The notes under the pieces: generated by a model
The model's database searches: none
What the model saw: the letters and a program-made list of their open reading frames with translations, nothing else
Told to the model about the DNA's origin: nothing
Translations under genes and position numbers: made by a program
NCBI GenBank assembly: GCA_013215295.1
Contig: JABSOZ010000002.1
Coordinates: forward strand, 558,001-622,000
Direction of reading: 5' to 3'
DNA length: 64,000 nucleotides
DNA from: Colwellia sp.
GTDB lineage: Bacteria > Pseudomonadota > Gammaproteobacteria > Enterobacterales > Alteromonadaceae
Shown: positions 1 to 9,133 of the stretch, piece by piece
Layout of the letters: each line of letters starts with the position of its first letter
How positions within the stretch are numbered: position 1 is the first letter of the stretch

Positions 1-56
1 CCTTTTTTGTGGCTGCTGAAATTGCAAAAGGCGGATTTGATCCGCACGGCCACTAG
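1..56 (+). CDS. RND efflux periplasmic adaptor, 3' end only
   Basis: Only the last 17 codons are inside the window. The frame that begins at base 3 reads FFVAAEIAKGGFDPHGH and stops at TAG 54-56. Ends of the form AEIAKGGFDPHGH are, from general knowledge, common in CzcB/CusB-like membrane fusion proteins of marine gammaproteobacteria. The pump gene starts 15 bases later on the same strand, the usual adaptor-pump order. The family call rests mainly on this context. Confidence 0.6.
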   Translation, partial: FFVAAEIAKGGFDPHGH

Positions 57-71
57 GTAAGGAGTCAGACT

Positions 72-3000
72 ATGCTTAATAAAATGATTGATTGGTCCAT
101 CAATAATCGACTATTGGTGATTATCGCTCTGATCATCACAATGGCGGGATCAATAATAATGATCCCAAAACTAAATTTGGACGCATTTCCTGATGTAACC
201 AACGTTCAGGTAGCAGTGAATACAGAAGCTCCCGGCTTGGCGGCTGAAGAAGTTGAACAACTAATAACCTACCCAATTGAAGCAGTAATGTATGCTTTGC
301 CTGATGTAGAACAAGTCAGGTCAATTTCAAAAACAGGACTTTCAGGGGTTACCGTTGTATTTAAAGAAGGTACCGATATATATTTTGCTCGCCAATTAGT
401 CTTTGAGCGACTGCAAAAGGCTAAAGCGTTAATTCCTCAGGGTGTTGGTACTCCTTCAATGGGACCTAATACATCAGGTTTAGGTCAGATTTTTCAGTAT
501 TTACTCATTGCCGATAAAGATTCAGGTTATGACTCAATGACCTTAAGGAGTTTAAACGACTGGATTGTTAAGTTATTGGTGATGCCTGTTGACGGTGTAA
601 CCGACGTATTATCTTTTGGTGGTCATGTTAGGCAGTACCAAGTCAATATTGACCCAAGTAAATTACTTTCTTACCAGTTAACCCAAGATGACATTGTTAC
701 CGCACTCGATAAAAATAACGCCAATGTCGGCGGCTGGTATATGAATAGAGGACAAGAGCAGCTTGTTATTCGTGGTACGGGTTGGTTCAATAGTGGTGAG
801 GCTGGTTTAACTGACATTGAGCAAGTTCCCGTTAAAACGGTGTCGGGCACTGTAGTCACTATTGAAGATATTGCAACGGTCTCCTTGGGTAATGAAATTC
901 GTCAAGGCGCTGTTACCATGACCCGCCGAAATAAAGAAGGAAACATTGAAAGCTTAGGTGAAGTTGTTTCGGGCATCGTATTAAAGCGTATGGGCGCAAA
1001 TACCAAAGCGACAATTGACGGTATCAATGCGCGAATTCCGATGATTAATCAGGCCCTACCAACGGGTGTACGTTTTGAACCTTTCTATGATCAAGCCGAT
1101 TTAATAACCAAAGCCGTTAGCACTGTTGTTGAAGCACTTGCATTAGCCTTTATCTTCATCGCTGTTGTATTAGCATTATTTCTGATGAATTTGAGAGCAA
1201 CATTTCTGGTATTAATTTCGATTCCAATTTCAGTCGCTATCGCTTTAATGGTGATGTCTTGGTTGGGGTTATCAGCAAATTTAATGTCTTTAGGTGGAAT
1301 TGCTGTTGCGATCGGTATGTTAGTTGATGGTTCTGTTGTCATGGTGGAAAACATGTTTAAACATTTGCAGCTTGCGGATCAAGATAAACTGAATCAACCC
1401 CAAGATATCCCTCTTCTGTTAAAAGCAGCAGGTAAAGAGGTTGCTCGCCCCGTATTTTTCGCAGCAGCCATTATTTTGGTTGTATTCACACCATTGTTTA
1501 GCTTCGAAGGGGTTGAGGCTAAGCTTTTTCAACCCATGGCAATTAGTATTATTTTAGCCGTTATTTCTGCCATTTTAGTCGCGCTATTTGTCGTTCCAGC
1601 CCTTGCAACTTTCGTCTTTAGAAAAGGCGTTAAAATAAAAGAAAGTTTTGTTTTAAAACCTTTAGATAGATGGTATCGAAAAGGCCTAAAAGCAGCAATG
1701 AAACAAACCAAAACTGTGATTGCAGCTTCAATAGTTCTACTTATTGGAGCGGTATCTTTAGTGCCTCAAATAGGGACAGAATTTGTACCTGAACTTGAAG
1801 AAGGTACCATTAATCTCAGAGCAACATTAGCGCCTTCATCAAGTTTAGCAACAGCACTATCTGTTTCCCCCATTCTTGAAGAAATGCTCATGACGTTTCC
1901 TGAGGTTGAATATACGCTAAGCCGTATTGGTCGAGCCGAAATAGGTGGTGATCCGGAGCCGGTTAATAACATTGAGATTTATATTGGTTTAAAGCCAGTA
2001 TCACAATGGACGAGTGCAAAAAATCGTTTCGAACTCCAAAGTTTAATGGCAGAGAAACTTGCACAATTTCCCGGATTATTGCTTAACTTTTCACAACCCA
2101 TAGCAACACGTGTTGACGAATTGCTCTCTGGGGTAAAAGCTCAACTTGCCATAAAGTTATTTGGCCCAGAATTAGACGTACTTGCTAAAAAAGGGCAAGA
2201 AATCGAAACGGCTGTCAAACAAATTAACGGTGCAAAAGATGTCGCATTAGAGCAAATTGCAGGCGAGGCTCAATTGGTGATAAAACCGAAAAGGCAGCAA
2301 CTTTCTCGTTTTGGCTTGTCAGTGAGTGACGTAATGAATGTCGTTAAAAATGGCATTGGTGGTGTTAGTGCTGGGCAGATCATTAATGGTAATGAGCGGT
2401 ATGATATTTATGTACGACTGGAAGAAAAATATAGAAGCACTCCGGAAGTTATTGCAGATCTTCGCATTCTGTCACCCACTGGAGCTTGGGTACGTTTAGG
2501 TGATATCGCTACTATTGCATTTGAATCAGGTCCTCCACAGATCCGCAGAGATGATGTTCAACGCCGTGTCGTTATTCAAGCCAATGTTCAAGGCCGAGAT
2601 ATGGGTAACGTTGTCGCTGATATTAGAGAAGTAATTGACAGTAAAATAGATTTACCTACCGGATACTCCGTGGTTATTGGTGGTCAATTTGAGAATCAAC
2701 AACGCGCACAAAAAAGGCTATTGATTGTCGTGCCATTATCTTTAACGCTAATTGCTTTGTTATTATATTTTGCTTTTGGTTCTGTTGGTCAAGCGATGCT
2801 TATTTTGGTGAATGTACCATTAGCGATCATCGGGGGTATTTTCTCACTTTACATAACAGAGCAATATTTATCTGTTCCTAGTTCAGTAGGTTTCATTACC
2901 TTATTTGGTGTTGCTGTACTCAACGGGGTCGTTATGGTGGACAGTATAAACCAGCGGGTTAAAGAAGGACTTTCACCCGTTAATGCAGTTTTTGATGGTG

Positions 3001-3221
3001 CGACATCTCGCTTGCGTCCTGTTCTAATGACCGCAATAACTTCTGCTTTAGGTTTAATACCCATGATGATGTCTGATGGCGTTGGCGCAGAAATACAACG
3101 CCCGCTTGCGAGTGTTATTGTCGGCGGACTGGTAACGGCGACTTTTTTAACGTTGTTTGTTTTACCTGTGCTATACCAGTTGTTTTCCAAGACAAAAATA
3201 AAACAACTAACAGGAAGTTGA
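72..3221 (+). CDS. CzcA/CusA-type heavy-metal RND efflux pump, inner-membrane subunit
   Basis: A 1049-residue protein, normal length for the HME-RND family. These proton-driven trimeric pumps expel metal cations through an adaptor and an outer-membrane channel. The N-terminus has a first membrane helix, then the family sequence AFPDVTNVQV and a periplasmic porter domain. The TM4 motif DGSVVMVEN lies near residue 418 and carries the proton-relay Asp. A second porter and membrane half follows and ends at FVLPVLYQLF. The ATG is preceded by AAGGAG at 59-64, so translation is probably efficient. The metal (Cu/Ag, Zn/Co/Cd) cannot be read from sequence alone. A strong terminator follows, so this closes an operon that begins outside the window. 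Confidence 0.9.
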   Translation: MLNKMIDWSINNRLLVIIALIITMAGSIIMIPKLNLDAFPDVTNVQVAVNTEAPGLAAEEVEQLITYPIEAVMYALPDVEQVRSISKTGLSGVTVVFKEGTDIYFARQLVFERLQKAKALIPQGVGTPSMGPNTSGLGQIFQYLLIADKDSGYDSMTLRSLNDWIVKLLVMPVDGVTDVLSFGGHVRQYQVNIDPSKLLSYQLTQDDIVTALDKNNANVGGWYMNRGQEQLVIRGTGWFNSGEAGLTDIEQVPVKTVSGTVVTIEDIATVSLGNEIRQGAVTMTRRNKEGNIESLGEVVSGIVLKRMGANTKATIDGINARIPMINQALPTGVRFEPFYDQADLITKAVSTVVEALALAFIFIAVVLALFLMNLRATFLVLISIPISVAIALMVMSWLGLSANLMSLGGIAVAIGMLVDGSVVMVENMFKHLQLADQDKLNQPQDIPLLLKAAGKEVARPVFFAAAIILVVFTPLFSFEGVEAKLFQPMAISIILAVISAILVALFVVPALATFVFRKGVKIKESFVLKPLDRWYRKGLKAAMKQTKTVIAASIVLLIGAVSLVPQIGTEFVPELEEGTINLRATLAPSSSLATALSVSPILEEMLMTFPEVEYTLSRIGRAEIGGDPEPVNNIEIYIGLKPVSQWTSAKNRFELQSLMAEKLAQFPGLLLNFSQPIATRVDELLSGVKAQLAIKLFGPELDVLAKKGQEIETAVKQINGAKDVALEQIAGEAQLVIKPKRQQLSRFGLSVSDVMNVVKNGIGGVSAGQIINGNERYDIYVRLEEKYRSTPEVIADLRILSPTGAWVRLGDIATIAFESGPPQIRRDDVQRRVVIQANVQGRDMGNVVADIREVIDSKIDLPTGYSVVIGGQFENQQRAQKRLLIVVPLSLTLIALLLYFAFGSVGQAMLILVNVPLAIIGGIFSLYITEQYLSVPSSVGFITLFGVAVLNGVVMVDSINQRVKEGLSPVNAVFDGATSRLRPVLMTAITSALGLIPMMMSDGVGAEIQRPLASVIVGGLVTATFLTLFVLPVLYQLFSKTKIKQLTGS

Positions 3222-3236
3222 TAACATAAAACAGAC

Positions 3237-3268
3237 AAAGCCTGAATAACGCCTTATTCAGGCTTTTT
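3237..3268 (+). terminator. Rho-independent terminator after the RND pump gene
   Basis: A 13-bp stem (AAAGCCTGAATAA / TTATTCAGGCTTT) with loop CGCC is followed by T residues. The core GCCTGAATAA is also the stem of the rplS terminator at 14929-14966. Confidence 0.85.
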
Positions 3269-3288
3269 ATGTTCAGGAGGAACGGTAT

Positions 3289-3318
3289 GTCACGATCACA
3301 TGGATGTGAAAGAGTGAC
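3289..3318. repeat. Nested palindromic element
   Basis: Two nested inverted repeats, GTCAC...GTGAC (3289-3293/3314-3318) and CACAT...ATGTG (3297-3301/3304-3308), form one hairpin just after the terminator. It resembles intergenic palindromes of the REP type. A 31-codon frame with a good AGGAGG site (3287-3382) overlaps it but has no recognisable product. Confidence 0.45.
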
Positions 3319-3704
3319 GATGGGTGGTCTATGGCCTACAGCGCTGACTAAAACAAAAATTTGTACGACAGCTATGAGCTGAACTTGGACAGATTAAAAT
3401 CAGAAAAGATATTTGGCTGTTCCTGTAGCATACGAGGGACAATGAGAGTTAACTGAATTCGACGTAACTGGTCGATATCTTTAAAGTAGAATAACGATTC
3501 AAGTTAAGCCTCTGAATTAATGTAAAAAAAATACATTGCCATCTATTTTTTTCCAAGTTAAAACTAAAAAGGTAACAATAAAAATAGCGATAACTATGAC
3601 GATATAAAGGCATGATTTTAATTAACTTGGGTATCGTTACAATTGTTGTTATATTGTCGGAATGATAAACACTTAAAGTAATACTCTTTTGCTTAGGAAA
3701 CGCT
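3319..3704. other. Intergenic region without a recognised gene
   Basis: 386 bases between the palindromic element and the GGDEF/EAL gene. I see no open frame with a convincing start, no tRNA and no strong terminator. The promoter of the downstream gene must lie in the AT-rich right half. AGGA at 3695-3698 is its ribosome-binding site. Confidence 0.5.
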
Positions 3705-6200
3705 TTGTCGCTACAAAAAAAACAACTGTTATTACTCAATACTAATGAGCAAAGACTCGCAATATTAGAAAAAGTATTAGTATCAGGAACTCAATTTAAC
3801 ATTTTGACTGCTTCATCTACTCGAGATGCAATTTATATATTAAAAACCGAAGCAATTGATTTTGTTGTAAGTAATATTAACCTAGACAATTTTGATGGTT
3901 GGCGTTTAGCCCGTATGGTACGTTCTGGTGTATTAAAATGCGCCGCAGACACGCCTTTTGTAGTGGTTGCCAATACCTGGTGTGAACATCTTGCAAGTGC
4001 TACGGCACGTGAATTTGGTATCAACCGTCTTATTACCTTTTCTGAGCATGAAAAGTTATTAACCATCATAAATGATAATCAACTTACACCACTTGAGGAT
4101 ATGGAAAAAGCCTCGTTGTTAGTCATTGAAGATAATGCTGATACTCGTCATTTAGTCAGTAGAATTTTAGCCAATCGTTTCACTATTGATTGTGCCGAAG
4201 ATGGCGAATCGGGATTGGATTTATGGCGAAAAAATAATTACTCCTTAGTTTTACTCGATGTTATGTTACCGGGCATATCAGGCAATGAAGTGCTTGAAGC
4301 TATGATGCAAGAAAAATCGTCGCAATCTGTAGTGATAATGACGGCTAATCATACGATGGAACTGGCTGAAGAGTTGATGCTAAATGGTGCCGCAGACTTT
4401 GTTACCAAACCTTTTCGAGCTGAGCAACTTCGCCGTGTGTGTGAAACTGCATCAAGACGTGAAGATTATATTATTAGTAACTTACAGTTTGCTGAAAAAG
4501 TAGAATCTTTAAATAAGAGTCGTGCCCAATATAAAGAAATATCAGAGCAACACCAAAGTTTATTAGATCAACTGGGTTCTATTATTATTGAACTTGATGA
4601 TAACGGTAAGATTTGTTTTTTGAATAAAGCATGGGAAAAATTTACCGGTTATTCTATCAATGAATCACATCAGCGTTCATTACTCGACTTTATGGAAAAA
4701 CCCCAAGCAGCTGGAAGTTATATTTCAAACGAATTAAAAACGATTCTTTCTGGCAATGTAAAATCACATAATTTTGAATTTAAGTTGAAAAATAAATTTA
4801 GTGAAGAATTATGGGTAGAAGCACGTTTTGAAATAACCATGGCAAAAGATCATAAAAGTCGCAGTATCTCAGGCACTATTGATAATGTAACGTCTCGAAA
4901 AAAAGCGCAAAGTGATCTTGAATATCTTGCTATGCACGACGGCTTAACTGGTCTTTATAATCGACTGTACTTTGAAGCAGAACTAAAACAATTCTCAGCA
5001 ACCGCATCTCGTGGCAATGGTCCGCACGCTTTACTTTATTTAGACCTTGATAGGTTTAAAGTGATTAATGATACGTTAGGGCACCATCATGGTGATGTTG
5101 TTTTGCGCAATATATCAGAGCTAATCCGCTCTCGTTTAAGAGAAAGCGACTTTATTGCCCGCATCGGTGGAGATGAGTTTGCATTGTTATTTCCCAATAC
5201 GGATCAAGCAACAGCACTTACTTTATCAACAAATATCTGTAAGTTACTAGATGATTACCAATGTAGAATTGAAGGACAGGTTTTTAAAGTTAACTGTTCT
5301 ATCGGTATTGCAGAAATTAATGGTGAAGAATTTTCTGGTGAAGAGTTAGGTGCCGAAGAGTATATGAAACGAGCAGATATCGCGCTCTATGCAGCAAAAA
5401 AACAAGGACGAAATTTAGCCCATATTTATAGTAAAAATGACGCGTTAAGTAAAGACTTACAGGCGAGCCTTGAATGGACAAGAACACTGCACCAAGCGGT
5501 AGCTGATGATAATTTAGTATTACACTTTCAGCCCATTATAAATATTAAGACCAAAGAAATTGCCTATTATGAAGCGTTAGTCAGGCTAGAGCTTGATGGT
5601 AAAATAATACCTCCGGGTGACTTTATTCCTGCATTAGAACGTGAAGGTGATATGAGCTTGCTCGACAGGCAAGTGATCAGTAAAGCTATTTATTACTTAG
5701 CCCATCACAGCAAATTAAAGAAAATAGCGATCAATTTATCGGCTCAGGGCTTCAGTGATGAGCGACTATTACCGCTTATTGAAGAGAAACTTGAACAGTA
5801 TCAAGTTAATGCCAATCGTATAATTTTTGAGTTAACTGAAAGTGCCAGTTTAAGTAACATTATCGCTACACAAAGTATGATTGAAAAACTTAGCGTATTA
5901 GGTTGTGCTTTCTCTATTGATGATTTTGGGACAGGTTTTAGTACCTTTAATTACTTAAAACAGTTACCTGCAGAATCAGTGAAAATAGATGGTTCATTTA
6001 TTGTTGATTTAGCCATTAATCCTGTCGATTTAGCACTCGTTAGAGCGATTTATGAAGTAGCGACGGCTTTAGGCAAAAAGACGGTGGCAGAGTTTGTAGA
6101 AAATGAAGAGACCCTGACCATATTAGCTGATATCGGTGTTACTTATGCACAAGGGTATCATTTGGGTAAACCCAAACCAGTGAATGAAATATTCAATTAG
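3705..6200 (+). CDS. REC-REC-PAS-GGDEF-EAL signalling protein (c-di-GMP turnover)
   Basis: 831 residues. The TTG start is chosen because AGGA lies six bases upstream and the frame opens directly into a receiver domain. The order is REC1 (~6-125), REC2 (~137-255), PAS (~285-400), GGDEF (~405-570) and EAL (~590-830). REC1 has Asn57 where the phospho-acceptor Asp is expected (SNINLDNFDGW), so it is probably not phosphorylated. REC2 keeps Asp185 (LLDVMLPG) and the late Thr and Lys. GGDEF is intact at 488-492, with an RESD inhibitory site five residues before it. The EAL domain keeps EALVR, ELTES, DDFGTG and KIDGSF, so both synthesis and hydrolysis of c-di-GMP look possible. No cognate kinase gene is adjacent. 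Confidence 0.92.
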   Translation: MSLQKKQLLLLNTNEQRLAILEKVLVSGTQFNILTASSTRDAIYILKTEAIDFVVSNINLDNFDGWRLARMVRSGVLKCAADTPFVVVANTWCEHLASATAREFGINRLITFSEHEKLLTIINDNQLTPLEDMEKASLLVIEDNADTRHLVSRILANRFTIDCAEDGESGLDLWRKNNYSLVLLDVMLPGISGNEVLEAMMQEKSSQSVVIMTANHTMELAEELMLNGAADFVTKPFRAEQLRRVCETASRREDYIISNLQFAEKVESLNKSRAQYKEISEQHQSLLDQLGSIIIELDDNGKICFLNKAWEKFTGYSINESHQRSLLDFMEKPQAAGSYISNELKTILSGNVKSHNFEFKLKNKFSEELWVEARFEITMAKDHKSRSISGTIDNVTSRKKAQSDLEYLAMHDGLTGLYNRLYFEAELKQFSATASRGNGPHALLYLDLDRFKVINDTLGHHHGDVVLRNISELIRSRLRESDFIARIGGDEFALLFPNTDQATALTLSTNICKLLDDYQCRIEGQVFKVNCSIGIAEINGEEFSGEELGAEEYMKRADIALYAAKKQGRNLAHIYSKNDALSKDLQASLEWTRTLHQAVADDNLVLHFQPIINIKTKEIAYYEALVRLELDGKIIPPGDFIPALEREGDMSLLDRQVISKAIYYLAHHSKLKKIAINLSAQGFSDERLLPLIEEKLEQYQVNANRIIFELTESASLSNIIATQSMIEKLSVLGCAFSIDDFGTGFSTFNYLKQLPAESVKIDGSFIVDLAINPVDLALVRAIYEVATALGKKTVAEFVENEETLTILADIGVTYAQGYHLGKPKPVNEIFN

Positions 6201-6254
6201 GGTTATTTAATAAAAAACAATAATACACATAATAATAATAATTAGAGGCTTTAA

Positions 6255-8066
6255 ATGAAGATCTCAGTATTGGCTAAAGAGAATTTACAAAAGGAGGTTA
6301 AATTAGACAAGGATTGGGATAACGCAGATTTAATTATAGAGTATTTAAGGTTACTCGAAGTAGAATTTGTATTTGGTGTACCCGGTGGCGCTATTGAGCC
6401 ACTCTTTAATGCCTTAGCAAGAAGAGAAAAAGACGGAGGGCCTAAAATAATTGTTGCGCGACACGAAGCTGGTGCTGCTTTTATGGCGGAAGGTTATGCA
6501 CGAGAAACCGGCAAGCTTGGCGTTTGTTGTGCAACCACAGGACCCGGCTCTACTAATCTGTTAACAGGTGTTGCTTCTGCCTTTGCCGATAATGTCCCTC
6601 TATTAGTCATTACTGCACAAACTCCTTTACCTAAGTTCGGTCGTAACGCTTTACAAGACTCTTCTTGTACCGCCGTAGATACCGTCTCTATTTTCAAACA
6701 TTGCACTCGCTACAGCACACTCATTTCGCATACTGAGCAAATTAACACCAAGTTAATCGCTGCAATTATGGCAGCAAACAGAACACCCAATGGGCCTGCG
6801 CACATTAGTATTCCTTCAGATATATTGCGTCAAAAGCCAACTAAAGGCTCTGAAATTAAGATTGCCCGATTAGTTCAGGAATTCACGTTAACTGACAATG
6901 ATGCAGTAGATAAATTAACCTTAATGCTTTGTAATTCATGGCGTGTAGCGTTGTTTTTAGGAAAAGGCTGTGGTCCTGCAATTGATGAAATCATGCGATT
7001 TTCCGATTTAACACATGCACCTATTGTCGCGGGGCCCGCGGGTAAACGTTGGGTAGATGGGTATCATTCGCGCTTTAGAGGCGTATATGGCTTTGCTGGT
7101 CACCAGAGTGCTCATGACACCATGGAAGATGACGGCATAGATCTTTTGATCGCCGTAGGTACACCTATTACTGAAATAGGGACTGGGGGCTGGCATTCCC
7201 ATTTATTAAATGACCGCTTAGTTCATATCGACTCTACCGTAGAACATTTTTCTCGTACCCCAATGGCGAAACATCACGTCTGCGGTGACTTAAACCTGAT
7301 ATTCATGCAGCTCAATGAGAATATTAGACAGGGAATGAAATGGGGCCGTTCATGGGGCGCTGTAGATGCTATACAACAAAAATTTCACAATGAAAAATCT
7401 GAAAAAGCCCCGCATGGTTATCAAATTACATTAAATGACCCCGAGTCATGTTATTCAGATGCTATTCCTTTAAAACCTCAACGAGTTGTCTCAGAGTTTG
7501 CTCGCCACATTCCGTTGAATTTCCGACTGCATTTAGATGCCGGAAATACTTGGGCTTGGTTCACCCATTATTATCATCGTAAATCTACGCGTGGTTATTA
7601 CCATATAGCCATGGGATTTGGTTCAATGGGCTGGGCAATAGGCGCTTCAATTGGTACTTGTTTTGGCAGTAAAGAACCTTCTATTTGTATTACTGGAGAT
7701 GGCAGTTATTTAATGTCTGGTCAGGAAATTACCGTTGCATCTCAACACCAAATACCGGTTATTTACGTTATTTTAAATGACAGTGAGTTAGGCATGGTTA
7801 AACATGGCCAAAAACTCGGTGGTGCTGAAGAAGTTGGCTTTGAATTGCCAATAATCAGTTATGCAAAAATGGCCGAAGCAATGAATATCGAAGGGATCAC
7901 GATAAGAACGCCAGAAGATTTAGTCGCTATTGATTGGCAACGTCTTGGTGAGAAAAAAGGCCCAACCATGATCGATATTATAATCGATGCTGACGAAGTC
8001 CCTCCAATGGGACAAAGGGTCAAAGGCTTAGCTGATGGTTCTGAATCAGCTACGCCAGGAGGTTAA
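6255..8066 (+). CDS. ThDP-dependent enzyme of the acetolactate synthase/benzoylformate decarboxylase superfamily
   Basis: 603 residues in the usual three-domain ThDP fold. The Pyr domain has the catalytic glutamate Glu71 in RHEAGAAF and the run TTGPGSTNLLTG. The middle domain is Rossmann-like. The PP domain has the ThDP/Mg motif GDGS (481-484) ending at Asn508-Asp509. AGAGG sits shortly before the ATG. No acetolactate synthase small subunit is adjacent and the protein is not part of an ilv operon, so a biosynthetic ALS role is unlikely and the true substrate is unknown. It converges with a citrate-synthase-like gene pair 260 bases away; a metabolic link is inference only. Confidence 0.85.
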   Translation: MKISVLAKENLQKEVKLDKDWDNADLIIEYLRLLEVEFVFGVPGGAIEPLFNALARREKDGGPKIIVARHEAGAAFMAEGYARETGKLGVCCATTGPGSTNLLTGVASAFADNVPLLVITAQTPLPKFGRNALQDSSCTAVDTVSIFKHCTRYSTLISHTEQINTKLIAAIMAANRTPNGPAHISIPSDILRQKPTKGSEIKIARLVQEFTLTDNDAVDKLTLMLCNSWRVALFLGKGCGPAIDEIMRFSDLTHAPIVAGPAGKRWVDGYHSRFRGVYGFAGHQSAHDTMEDDGIDLLIAVGTPITEIGTGGWHSHLLNDRLVHIDSTVEHFSRTPMAKHHVCGDLNLIFMQLNENIRQGMKWGRSWGAVDAIQQKFHNEKSEKAPHGYQITLNDPESCYSDAIPLKPQRVVSEFARHIPLNFRLHLDAGNTWAWFTHYYHRKSTRGYYHIAMGFGSMGWAIGASIGTCFGSKEPSICITGDGSYLMSGQEITVASQHQIPVIYVILNDSELGMVKHGQKLGGAEEVGFELPIISYAKMAEAMNIEGITIRTPEDLVAIDWQRLGEKKGPTMIDIIIDADEVPPMGQRVKGLADGSESATPGG

Positions 8067-8072
8067 TAAGTT

Positions 8073-8100
8073 TAGCGCTGAGGGAGCTCTCTTGGCGCTA
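8073..8100. terminator. Imperfect hairpin after the ThDP gene, possible terminator
   Basis: TAGCGC (8073-8078) pairs with GCGCTA (8095-8100), and the inside is nearly self-complementary around GAGCTC. No T-run follows, so this would be an atypical terminator. Confidence 0.35.
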
Positions 8101-8326
8101 TTCCTGTGTATTCTATATCATCACAAGGTTCCTCTAGCTTTATATGTTACGTCTAAAAGAGCAATAGACACCCTTTATAAAGATTTACCTGTCGAATGAG
8201 GCAAACGATATCCCAGCCATCCAGTAGTTAAGGATTTCAGAAAACCAGATACATATCACAACTCGAAGAAAATTATCCAACTAGAGCGATTTAATCGTAG
8301 GTCAAGGTGTGAACGCGATATATAAT

Positions 8327-9133
8327 CTAGATTGACCTTAAAGGAGTGCCTTTATAAACAACATCAGTCGTCTTTAAAGGAGCAAAACTTCCTTCCAATC
8401 TATCAGCTGTATCTGCATAACAAGCCGTAACACCACTGAGAACAACAGCTGAGAACATTCTATAGACTTCTACAGCACTAAAGCCCTGATCAGCGAGAAA
8501 AGCAGATACATAACCGTTAATATTCATGCTTTCATCAAATTCAGTATTTAATATCGCTTCTATTTTATAAGCTAAGGATAAATGTTCACCAATAGGAAAA
8601 CCTAATTTTTCAGTCACAACTTCCATAGCTGAAATCCGCTCATCACCTTTTGCTATTGGCCTTGCATATCCCATTAGATAAGGTTTACCACCATGCTTTT
8701 TAATTTCTTCAGTGATAAAGTTTTCAACTGTAATGCCTTTATTTATTTGAGCATAAGCATGTTCAATAAACTCAACGCCGCTTATTAACGGTTTAATACC
8801 ATAAGAAGAAGACTCTGCAGCTAATACGCCTAAACAATTTGCCGCAACACCTGAAGTTCTGCTACTGCCAGCAAGCGCACCGATACGATTACACCATATA
8901 CGCGGATCTGGCCAACTTAAACATATGTGTATTGCTTCAATCCAGTCGGCTATGGCTTTGCTTGGCAAGCGCCCTGTTGCATTTAACACGACAACTTGCA
9001 TGTAGCTGGTTTTGCCGACAAGGTCGTTCATCATGTCATAACCACAATTTTGCACACCGCTACCTATTTTCCATCCGCCGCGGCTACTTACAATGCGGCC
9101 ATGATACTTTTCCCAAGGTTGATAATTATTCAT
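8327..9133 (-). CDS. Citrate-synthase-fold protein, apparently lacking catalytic His (second of pair)
   Basis: About 268 residues from the ATG at 9133 (MNNYQPW). A longer frame from a TTG at 9172 exists, but the 9133 ATG gives an 8-base overlap with the upstream stop, typical of coupled genes. Similarity to short citrate synthase/citryl-CoA lyase proteins is seen in SWPDPRIWCNRIGALAGSSR and in the C-terminal KGTPLRSI. Where active members have GFGHP(I/V)xK, this protein reads GYARPIAK, so the second catalytic His appears to be Arg. The region of the first catalytic His (LHGGA in active enzymes) is also changed. Likely a pseudo-enzyme or a subunit of a complex with the next gene. The family call is by eye. 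Confidence 0.6.
   Translation of the reverse strand: MNNYQPWEKYHGRIVSSRGGWKIGSGVQNCGYDMMNDLVGKTSYMQVVVLNATGRLPSKAIADWIEAIHICLSWPDPRIWCNRIGALAGSSRTSGVAANCLGVLAAESSSYGIKPLISGVEFIEHAYAQINKGITVENFITEEIKKHGGKPYLMGYARPIAKGDERISAMEVVTEKLGFPIGEHLSLAYKIEAILNTEFDESMNINGYVSAFLADQGFSAVEVYRMFSAVVLSGVTACYADTADRLEGSFAPLKTTDVVYKGTPLRSI

Noticed and set aside
6255-8066. ilvB/ilvI acetolactate synthase large subunit
   Set aside because: No small subunit or ilv genes nearby; only the superfamily can be supported.
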